From Onchocerca lupi (lineage: Eukaryota > Nematoda > Chromadorea > Rhabditida > Onchocercidae), in the NCBI GenBank assembly GCA_028564675.1, contig JAOVVO010000296.1:1-64000 (forward strand): a stretch of DNA of 64,000 nt, given 5' to 3'. The notes under the pieces were generated by a model. It did no database searches and was not told the DNA's origin. It saw nothing but the letters and a program-made list of their open reading frames with translations. Numbering within the stretch: the stretch's first letter is position 1; each line of letters starts with the position of its first letter. Shown piece after piece: positions 47,324 to 56,768 of this stretch. Made by a program: the position numbers and the translations under genes.

Positions 47324-50300
47324 TTTCCACTTATTAGTCGCATCGATTTTTTTCAATCATTTTATGAAGCTTTTAGATGGAGAAAATTTGGAAAGGTAGA
47401 ACTTGTTTTAGAAAATTTTCTGATTATTAATAAATTACAATTTAAAGTATAAACAGACGAAAAGATGGAATAATTTCTTCATAATTATAAGAAATTTCCG
47501 CTTTACAAAATTGGAATAATTAAAAAAATATTGAAAGTAATTATCGCAAAATAAAGCAAAATCACCAAAATGACTTAGTAAAAGATAAAAAAGAATCGAA
47601 AAAAAAAAAAAGCGTTACATATAATTATTATTTTTTTATCAAATAAGCCATGTTAACATTCCGAAAATTTTCAAATTATTCGTAATTTTCTAAAGATGAT
47701 ATTTTTTAGAAATAAAATCAAGAAATTCACTTCACATTTTCATCCATCTCCATATGAAATTGTAATTTACTAGTAAATAAACTTCAAAATTAACATAATC
47801 TTTTGTTTTTTCTCATAAATAGAATGAAATTTGAAATTTTCTTCGAATAAAATTTTCAATTTTCACACCACCAAAATGTTTATTTTCAATGACATTCTTC
47901 GTCTGCTTTATGCACCTTCTTATTCATTCCTGTCAGTTCAGTCTTTGATGTTTGGATGTACCCTTTTCTTTGCATTTTCTCATTTATTTCTTTTTCCATA
48001 AAGAAAAAAAAGAAAAAAAAAATTAAAATATTTCTAAAAATATGAAATGAATTTCTTTTTTTCCTTCTTTTTATTAACTTTAAAAACAACAACAATTTAA
48101 TTAAGTCTCAAAAAACAGTTAATGAGAAAAAATAGTGGAGAAAACATCTGGGTGAAATCCAGTTTTTTGCCGAATATTTAATAAAATAAAAATGGTGAAA
48201 TGTATTATCAATGTTCAACTGCTGTTATTTCCTTTTTCTTCCTTTTTTTTTTTTTTTTTTTGTGTCAATTATTCTGAATTAATTCATGAATACACAAGAA
48301 GTTTAGTTCGTAATTTAAATCTAATAAAATATGAAATTACCAATTTCAGTTTCATTTGATTTGTCTTCAATTACATTTTTTCAATTATGTTTTCAATTAA
48401 AATTTCATTACATTAGTGCTTTTACAAGTTTTCAATCCAAATAAGTCCATTTTCATTCAAATGTTTAGCAGCAAAAAACAAGCAAAATTCTATCCCTAAA
48501 TAGTTTTTTCTCTCTAACTTCAACTATTCCAATGACTGATTTGAAGTTATAGATAAAAGTGAAAATTTTCAATGTCAAAGTTCGTCCAATTCCGATATAT
48601 ATTTCATTTCTTTTAAACTTCCGGTATTATAGAGACATTAAATCATAAACAAATAAGCAAGCATATTGCTCAATTATGTCATTTATCAAAAATGCATTCT
48701 TTATCATTTCAGTTTTATAATTTAATGAATCATCTAAAATTTATTTTCTGAAAGGTTTATTTCTGATAGGAGACAGGTTTTATTTCTGGGAGAAGACAAA
48801 AAATATTAATTCATAATTTGTCATTAAAATAAAAAAGTAACATTATAAAAAGTGATACTTTTGAACAATTTTCATTATAAACAAATTTTTTGATTGAGAT
48901 TTAAGAAATTCACATAAAATTTAGAAATAACATTAAGAAGAAAGAAAAAAATGTGGTTAATCATCGGAAAATAAGCATGAAAGCAATTATTGAAAGTCAA
49001 TTGAAACATCTAAATTTATGTTATTAGCTATGAATAAAGAAAAATTTTTTAAGATAAAAATATTCAGCCCATTAACAATACAAAACCGATTAATTCTATC
49101 AACAATCAATTAGAAGTAATTTTCTGATAAAAAATTAGAATTTTCCATTTCAGATTTCATCTAACAAATGTCAATATTCGAAGAAAATATGTAATATTTA
49201 TTCAGATGTTAATCAAGCGATGCATTTTTTTGAAGGCACAGGCATTAAAATATCAACATATGTTAATATGATCGAAATTTGTTAAATTATTTTGAACGAA
49301 GAAAATATTTGTTCGAAATAGTTGACAAATTTGTAAAAAAGCCCAAATAAAAGTTGTTACCGTAACTAGCAAATGTGAAGTCAATAATGAATACAGTATA
49401 TACATATATTTATTTATTTTTTCAACAATGTTTAATTCATAAAAAAACAAAGCTAACAGAAAAAATAAAAAAAATATTCCAATTCTGTCATATTGAATAA
49501 GTCGTTGCATAATATTTTTTCGTCTTTATTTTTTTTATTGAAGTAATTAAAATCGGAACAAAATTTCGAAATCTTGTTGTTTATTGATTAATTTGAAATA
49601 GCTCAATACAATTATGATCTAATTTCGATCGTGATCATTAAATTAAGCACATGACTATACATGTCTAAAAATATTGAGCATTTGTCCAAATTTATCTTTT
49701 TTACTAAATTTCTTATACATATATGCATGCAGATGAAACGATTTAAGCTAATAAAAATCACAGCTTTTTAGTTCGTTTCACTTTCTAACATTCACATATC
49801 CACTTTTTCACCCACTTGAAATTCGAATAAAATGAAAAAGTAGTAGGTCAAATCAATGAAAATTTTTCGATATTTTTTATTTTTTCTCCTTTTTTTTTTT
49901 TTTTTTTTTCACAAATATTACAATTATTTTAGCAAAATTTGTTAGCCACAATTTTTCTTGGCTATTTTACTCAACGGAAAAATTGTTGTGGTGATTAATT
50001 TTCAATAATCTAATAATTGAGCTAATAACTAACTCAAATTATTAATAAACATTTAGTCCATTAAAAGTGCTGAAAGTTTAAATTAATTTGTATTATCACA
50101 GCAAATAAAATTTTTTCTAACATTTAATAACTTGAGAATAGTATATTTCATCTAGCTGATCGATCATATATTATCTGATAAAAGTGGTTTGACTGAAAGA
50201 AACTTGTTATTTTTTTTTTATCAAAAAAGAAAAAAAAAAAAGGGAATATCATTCAATTTTTTCTCCTTCTTATCAAATAATCATAAATGCTAGAAATAGA

Positions 50301-53300
50301 CATATTGCTGCTTAATTTAAGTTTGCTATTATTTACTGTATTAAAAAAAATTTTTTTCAATGAGCAGCGTTATTTTTACCATATTGAAATACGAAATAGC
50401 TAATAACAGCTATTACGAAGAAAATTCATATAATACTGAAATATAATATCATTCTCAATAATCATCAATATTATCAGTTCTAAAATTCAAACGATCATAG
50501 ATCATCAAATGACAATTTTTTTCTTTTTTGAAACATTCACTTGCATCTCGAAGCATTCCATTGCTTATATTTTAGAAAAAAATTTAAACCTACAGTGTAA
50601 GATTGCAATTTAACGATTGATTTATTTGCATCATTTCAGATGCATAATGATATAACAGTAAAATGAATATGGAAAAAGTTTACTGCATTTTTTTCTATCT
50701 GGCTAAAGGAAAATTCAATCAAAAGAGAAGCTGATAAACAGAAAAAGGAGAGAAAGCAACTGAAGGAAAGCATCTGAAATGAAAAAACAAAAAATGAAAT
50801 GGAATATTCGAAATTTTCAGACAAAAAAAAAATAATTCTGATGCTTTATAAATAAATGCACTTGGTTGTTTCATATGTGAAGTACATTTGTATTCCTGAA
50901 ATGAGAAAAAAAAAAAGAAAAAATGGATCTTGCCTCTTTCATCAGATTTTTTATTTATTTTTAATGTTGCAAGATAATACCAAATGTTTAGCAAAATTTT
51001 TAGGCCGAAAATTGAAAATTAAATTAAGATTGAAACAATATACATTATTAAGACAATTTTTTTTACCATACAAAAAAATTTCATTGTCAACCTATTGTTG
51101 ACTTTGTTTTCCTTGATTTGGATATTTTATAATAACATAAAATAGGTGAATTTTTTGCGCAAATGTCAAGCAAATAAAAGCTGAGAAATGAAGATATAAA
51201 TGATAGGATTGGCTTTTCCGGAAATTCTAAACAGCGAATATGATTTCTATGTGGCTCCCGAGATGTATAGATTAATCGAAATAGCAAAATGTGAAAAGTG
51301 AAAGTATAAAAAAGTTGATTATTTGCATTTTGTATTTTTTTTTTTTTTTGAATCAAATAAAAGTTCCTTTTGATATTCAAAATTACGTTTTAATTCGCTA
51401 AAGAATGCATACTACGCCATTATCATCCAAAGCAATCCTAATCCTTCCTGCATTTGACTGATTAGTCAATCACAGTGTACTAGAAAGTTCGAAAAAAAAT
51501 TTTTTTCCAAACTTCTAAAAAATTTTTCTAAACCTGCTGATCTTAAGTTCTTTTCTAATCATAGCAGTTGCATTAAAAATACTTCCAATTGATTTATATT
51601 ATTGTCAATTTCTTCAAATTGTTCCATCATGTACTACTTCCCCAATTTTTTAAAATTCACCCAATTGCCAAATTACCGATTCTGATTTTTTCATTGTTAC
51701 TTTCCTTTTTGCAAGCCATAATAATTAACAATACAGATATTGAGTTACCCCATTTAATATAAAATTATTGCATTAACCATTCGAATTTAGCAGTTTCAAA
51801 TTTTAATGAATTCAGATTCTCCTTCGGTACCAATAAATTCGAAATTAATAACAGTTTCCAATTATGTATTGTAAAAAAAAAGAAAAAAAAAGGAAAAAAA
51901 AAAACTTCGTCGCAATTGTTTTTCCACATGTTCATCATCTGAATATCTCTTATTAATATTAAGATATTATTTTAGTTACAATTTTGCACAGTGAAACAAT
52001 ATCACATTGAATAAGAATTGATGAAATTAGAAACTCCCGAATGATTAAATTTTCACTCTCAAATGTAAAAATTAAATCGATTTTAACTACGTAATATAAT
52101 AATTTACTAAATTATTGAAATCATCACAGATTAAAAATTGCTAAAAAATTTTATATGGTAAATATTTTCGCATTTCATCCTGTTTTATTGTTTTATAGCA
52201 TAAATTTATCAAAAGAAATTACCATTCAATGAAAGTTTACAAGATAAAACAAAATTGTATTCGAACGAAAAGAAAATTGATCAACAATACACATTTTTTT
52301 CAAATGAAGAAAAAGACACAAAATATCATTGCTTTTGCAAAATAAATCAATCATTGTGACAAATTTAAAGTCAAAAGCATATTTTAAATGCAATAAAAAA
52401 AATCCAAGCAGAAATATTTTTAAATCAATATGCCAACTAAAAAAAAAAATTCAATTTAGGACAGAAATATATATTTCATGTTAATTTCAAAATGCATGTT
52501 TTCAATGTGCATGTTTTGAACAATACTAGATATTTTGGAAATTTCGAACTTTACATTCTATCCAGCATTTATCATATTCTCATACTTTACCAAAGTTTCG
52601 TCAGATTTTTAACAATTTTTTTTTTTTGAGTATGACAAAAAAAATCATTTTTACAGAAACATATATTTATCATAATATCAAGGATTATCGGCACATTATC
52701 TATCTCATCGAAGTAGGAAAACAATATTTTTCAAAATAGCAGAGATAAATAATATCATTATCATCCAAGAAATAAGGAAATAATTTATTTTAATAAGAAA
52801 ACAATTTACTCGGAAAAACCTTCCTCTTCATGTCCGAATTTCCGCTATCCAGACAACCTCGATAGTTTATTTCGGTTATCGGTTAATTTCAAACAATCTA
52901 AAATGCCGGATAGAATATTTGAGAACATTTCAATGCGAAAAATCATCGCCAAAAATCATCCACTATTTAAATCTTAAGGAAGAAATCTAAAATTTGCATA
53001 AGATATCACTGATGCTGTTATCGAATAATATATTATGAAAACATTTTTTTTCCTATATCTCTTTTTTATTTCTATTTCATTTATTTTTATTAGATTAAAC
53101 TCGAAAGTTTATCAATTTTATTAATTTTTAGCAATGATCTTTCCGTAAGTTTCCATTCTGGGATGGAATTTCCAATACTAACTTACATTCCACTGATCAT
53201 AAATACCTTACTGAATATTCACAATATCTCATCTGAATATTTGTTGACAAAATGTTGACTGCCGAGAAAGCCTAACTTCTCTTACAAAAACATAATTTAA

Positions 53301-53478
53301 AAAAAATAAAATAAAACTAACATGTATTGAAATTAAAAATGTGCAAAAAATAACTAAATACAATAAGTAAAACTGTTGGAAAAAATCGAATTTTCGCGAA
53401 TATATTCAAATAATCCAAGTAATGTAAAGATTTTCCCATGATTATGAATGAATGTTACGATGTATAACTAATTCTCAC
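47324..53478. other. AT-rich region without confirmed genes
   Basis: No exon series is visible. One exon-like segment at 51207-51301 (+) is listed separately. The remainder is A/T-rich with short spurious frames. Confidence 0.5.
51207..51301 (+). other. Possible terminal exon fragment
   Basis: After a possible acceptor (AAATGATAG), the frame reads LAFPEILNSEYDFYVAPEMY followed by RLIEIAKCEK and a stop. Codon composition is richer in G/C than its surroundings. No partner exons were found, so it may be a gene relic or chance. Confidence 0.25.
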
Positions 53479-53538
53479 CTTTTTCTTCGATTCCCCAGCT
53501 TTCTCTTCAGTAGTGAGAAATCGCAGATTCATTCTCAT
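53479..53538 (-). CDS. Candidate orphan first exon
   Basis: ATG at 53538 opens a 20-codon frame (MRMNLRFLTTEEKAGESKKK) ending at a strong donor AAG|GTGAGA in phase 0. The peptide is hydrophilic and not low-complexity. Downstream exons on the minus strand were not found. It does not join in frame to the 47-kb phosphatase, whose own start lies 6 kb away. Confidence 0.3.
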
Positions 53539-53635
53539 GTGAATGTTTCGCTCTTATAATCACACCTTTGTCTGATATCTCCATTTTAAAAAGGATTCTT
53601 ATCATTTAGGAGCCATTCTTTTAGATCAAGTCCAT

Positions 53636-53712
53636 TGTGCTAACCGGTCAGGACATTCAATCATCTGCTCTGATCGGTTAGGGCATCCAATCATTGCTCT
53701 AATCGGTATTCG
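53636..53712. repeat. ~30-bp minisatellite, about 2.5 units
   Basis: Units GTGCTAACCGGTCAGGACAT, GCTCTGATCGGTTAGGGCAT and GCTCTAATCGGTATTC follow one another with ~30-bp spacing (each of the first two followed by CAATCAT), and are richer in G/C than the flanks. Confidence 0.65.
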
Positions 53713-53992
53713 ACGACTTGTGCTTTCCAAACCTAATAAAAAAGATTCGATCCCAAAATGACGTAGCCCCTTTCGTAACTTTTGTCAACAAATAAATTTT
53801 GTAATTTTTGACAATAAATTTTTTATATGTCGAAAGTGGTTGGATCCATTCCAGTATATTAGCATACTACAAAAATTATAAATTTGGACCTAATTTTATG
53901 ATAATTTCGAATTTTTTATTATCTTACACTGGTATTATTTCAATATTATTTTTTTCTTCATGATTAGATATTTAACTTATTATAAAAATAAA

Positions 53993-54050
53993 TCAAAAAG
54001 AATGTTATTTAAGATCACCGGATGATGATCTTAAATGACACTCTTTTTGA
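53993..54050. repeat. Long hairpin, 25-bp arms (23/25 paired), 8-nt loop
   Basis: The left arm 53993-54017 and right arm 54026-54050 are reverse complements at 23 of 25 positions; the loop is CCGGATGA. The core is AATGTTATTTAAGATCA against TGATCTTAAATGACACT. This may be a small MITE remnant or a precursor-like hairpin. Confidence 0.8.
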
Positions 54051-54650
54051 CTTATCTCCAATAAAAAGCACAATACAGTATTACTGAGAAATGCTACCTG
54101 CGCAGTCAAGCAATAGAAGCCTGTAAATCATGTTATTGATCTTTCAGGTAGTATTGTAAAAAGCAACCTGTTCAGGATTTGGTACAGTGATGCAGGCAAT
54201 GGAATTTAATAATAAGAGCAGTGGTAAGACACTTTCTGAGCCAACTTGCATCTGTCATGAATTTTTTCTTTGAAAACTCAAAAAAAAAAAAAAAAATTGT
54301 TAGTGAAAAGTAAGGACTTACGATTTGAGTCCAATTGATGAGTGCATGGACAATTAATTTTTATGTTTATTGTTAATACCGCAAATAATTGATGACAGGG
54401 TAATATATAGAATAGAAAATTAAGAAGTAGAAGTTTATGAAATTATAACAGCCGAAGATTATCAAGTCGAAGAATTTAAGGTCGAAATTAGAACAGTTTA
54501 CAACAGTCACTCGCTTCAGTTATAACAATCGAAGCTTTCCGTAATCGAAATTTTCACATCCGCACTAGCCAAACTAATTTTTAGAATAACCCTCCTATCC
54601 TGAATAAGCGGGTGTGGTTTATAGAATACAAAAAAGAGAATTACATAGGT
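54051..54650. other. Spacer between hairpin and foldback element
   Basis: No gene. It contains short self-complementary bits (GCTACCTG near 54093 against CAGGTAG near 54148) and AT-rich sequence with slightly more GAAG motifs than usual. Confidence 0.4.
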
Positions 54651-55003
54651 TGTCGCTGAAATCGCGAGGAGTACAATAATTGATTCTTAATTTTCAAATG
54701 ATTTGTTGATTATATCGGATGTGAACATATTTCTTTGTTTATAGGTCAAATGGCTTTGTAACATTTATTCTTTGTTGTAGCCAAGGTAACGCGCCAAGAA
54801 AGACGCGCTCTTATGCGCTAAAACCGGCGCCTTATCGTAGACCAAATTCTGTTAGGATCCTCCCTCTGTAAATAAGGGGAGGGTCCTGACCATAGGATCA
54901 TTTTGAAAGGATGTGCTACTACGAGGTGGGATATATTATCTATATCTTCTTTTGGATTACGTTGTCGCAATTAGAATTGCTTTGTCATTGGCATTGTTAT
55001 TGA
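54651..55003 (+). repeat. Outer inverted arm, left
   Basis: Pairs with 56416-56768. It contains a locally GC-rich patch near 54785-54835 (ACGCGCCAAGAAAGACGCGC) that is conserved in the right arm and in reduced form near 56027. Confidence 0.9.
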
Positions 55004-55213
55004 TATGATTGAATTGTAATTGTTACATGTCTTGTCGTGTTATCAGATTTTATAATAAAGATTTAATTACCCAAGTTTGAGATATCGCAAGGCATCGAGA
55101 ACAATACGACAGGATTCAAGAACTCTCAAAAATTGTCACGGTTAAGAAGATCCGCGACAATTCTAGAAGTCTTAATCACTGTGACGGTTAAGAAGATCGG
55201 CGACAATTTTGAG
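55001..55213 (+). repeat. Inner inverted arm, left
   Basis: Pairs with 55624-55832. It carries the SL1-like sequence and, near its inner end, two ~65-bp-spaced copies of GACGGTTAAGAAGATCGGCG or close variants. Confidence 0.9.
55060..55081 (+). other. SL1 spliced-leader-like 22-mer, copy 1
   Basis: Matches the nematode SL1 leader, as I know it, at 21 of 22 positions (A for G at position 2), containing TTTAATTACCCAAGTTTGAG. It follows TATAATAAA and is not followed by SL RNA-like sequence. Confidence 0.8.
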
Positions 55214-55623
55214 GCTTGATATTACTAACTGCTCGTGCAATACTACAAGCGGTCTCGAAAAGAAAAACAGTTGGAAGCAACATGTTGACAATGCATTCCA
55301 AAACCATGTGGTAACTAGTGTTGATAACAATTCTACAAAATCTCTTCCAATCAGCGATGTTAAAAATTTGTCATATATGGAGTCATTTAGAATTCAGCTG
55401 GATCAATTGAGAGAAATCCTTACAGAAACTGAGTTGATGAATAAATGGTTGAACAGTGGAGCAAAACTTGATCTCAAACTTCAAGGCATTTTTACAGTAT
55501 TTGGTGGCATGGATACGGGTGAATTCGTTGAAATTGAACCGGGCAAGAAACTTGAAATGAAATGGCGCTTAAAAACTTATCCAATAGGATGTTTTGCAAA
55601 TCTTACCTTCAGATTGAAAGATC
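55214..55623 (+). pseudogene. Captured AHSA1-domain (Aha1-like) gene fragment
   Basis: An uninterrupted frame encodes part of the C-terminal AHSA1 domain of an Aha1-type Hsp90 ATPase activator. It reads ESFRIQLDQLREILTETELM, then a Trp-containing segment, LKLQGIFTVFGGMDTGEFVE, IEPGKKLEMKWRLKTYP and FANLTFRLKDQ. The order F(T/S)..GG...GEF.(D/E)..P.K...MKWR.K.(W/Y)P.G.FA..T is the family hallmark. The fragment stops where the domain normally continues for ~40 residues to a Trp/Tyr-rich helix, and the Aha1 N-terminal domain is absent. The first in-frame ATG is at 55377, inside the domain. It is bounded exactly by the inner inverted arms, so it is cargo of the element and probably not functional. 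Absence of introns fits a single exon or a processed copy. Confidence 0.75.
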
Positions 55624-55832
55624 AAAATTTTTGCCGATCTTCTCAACCGTGACAATAATCGAGAATTCTAGAATTGTCGCCGATCTTATTAACCTTTACA
55701 ATTCTTGAGAGCTCTTGAATTCTGTTGTATTGTTCTAGATGCCTTGCGATATCTCGAACTTGCGGATTAAACCTTTATTGTAAAATTTGATAACGCGATA
55801 AGACACATAACCATTACAATTCAATCATATCA
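55624..55832 (-). repeat. Inner inverted arm, right
   Basis: Reverse complement of 55001-55213 with moderate divergence; its SL1-like site is at 55753-55773. Confidence 0.9.
55753..55773 (-). other. SL1-like sequence, decayed copy
   Basis: The minus strand reads GGTTTAATCCGCAAGTTCGA plus G: one base shorter than SL1 and with a few substitutions. It lies at the position equivalent to copy 1 in the opposite inner arm. Confidence 0.55.
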
Positions 55833-55834
55833 TT

Positions 55835-56340
55835 TGTCGCTGAAATCGCGAGGATGAAAGAAGAAAATCGGTGATCCACTTGTTTTAAGTATGAAATTGC
55901 ACATTTGATGTCATTAATTGTGAAATCCTTCTTTTGTCCGTCATATCAATTGTTTAATTCAAATATCGTTGCCCTGAATTGTTGTCTTACTATCCAATCG
56001 ATAATTCAACTAGGTAGTCTAGTTTACGCGCCAATAAAGGTGCACTCCCATTTGCTAATAATGGCTCCATATTGTAGATCAAACCTTATCATTGTTGTCT
56101 CTCTATAAATAAGCATAATTTTGAGTATAGGTTCATTTTTCTATTGTCGATATTATGAGGTTTTAATAGGTAACGACTGCTTTTGTCCCATTCCCCTTGG
56201 TTTCTGGTATCATCACTGAAATCGTTTCGTTGATATCAATGAATTGTAATTGTCACGTGTCGTATCGTGTTATTAGAATTTATAATAAAGGTTTAATTAC
56301 CTAAGTTTGAGGTTCGTTTGCAAGTGAGCGAATCAGCAAG
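55835..56340 (+). repeat. Diverged direct copy of the element's left arm
   Basis: Begins TGTCGCTGAAATCGCGAGGA. It shares ACGCGCCAA, TTGTAGATCAAA and TCTCTATAAATAAG blocks with the outer arm and AATTGTAATTGTCACGTGTC with the inner arm. Divergence is higher than between the outer arms. Confidence 0.75.
56290..56311 (+). other. SL1 spliced-leader-like 22-mer, copy 2
   Basis: Matches SL1 at 21 of 22 positions (T for C at position 12); it starts GGTTTAATTACC and ends AAGTTTGAG. It is preceded by TATAATAAA, like copy 1, and followed by GTTCGTTTGCAAG. Confidence 0.8.
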
Positions 56341-56415
56341 ATTTGAAGGAACTGTGAGAACAGAAGAACAGAATCCAACCTTACAATTTTGTCACTATCA
56401 GAAAGAAAAATAGCG

Positions 56416-56768
56416 ACATCAATAATAATTCCAATGACAAAGCAACTCCAACAGCGTAATCCAAAAGAAGATATAGACCAATATATTCCATCTCGTAGTA
56501 ACACATCTTTTCAAAATGATCCTATGGTCAAGACCCTCCTCTCATTTATGGAGGGAGGATCCCAACAGAATTTGATCTACAATAAGGCACCATTTTCAGC
56601 GCATGAGAGCGCGTCTTTTTTGGCGCGTAGCCTTGGCTGCAACAAAGAATAAAGGTTGCAAAGCCATTTGACCTATCAACAAAGAAATATGTTTACATCC
56701 AATATGATCAACAAATCATTTAGAAATTAAGAATCACTTATTTTGTTCTCCTCGCGATTTCAGCGACA
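56416..56768 (-). repeat. Outer inverted arm, right
   Basis: Reverse complement of 54651-55003, ending CGCGATTTCAGCGACA. Confidence 0.9.

Larger units (their letters stand above)
54651..56768. mobile_element. Foldback/TIR transposon with nested inverted repeats, AHSA1 fragment and SL1-like sequences
   Basis: The ends start TGTCGCTGAAATCGCGAGGA on both strands. The outer arms 54651-55003 and 56416-56768 are reverse complements over ~350 bp with few mismatches, including AAATGATTTGTTGAT, TTATTCTTTGTTG, ACGCGCCAA and GGATCCTCCCTC blocks. Inside, 55001-55213 and 55624-55832 form a second inverted pair around an AHSA1-like fragment. A third, diverged direct copy of the left arm runs 55835-56340 and also starts with TGTCGCTGAAATCGCGAGGA. 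There is no transposase, so it is non-autonomous. No clear target-site duplication is visible (left flank ACATAGGT, right flank CAGCTTTC). The open frame 56389-56652 is only the outer arm read through. Confidence 0.85.

Noticed and set aside
56301..56652. Open frames on both strands at the right end of the foldback element
   Set aside because: They are the outer inverted arm read through; the mirrored arm gives the same kind of frame.
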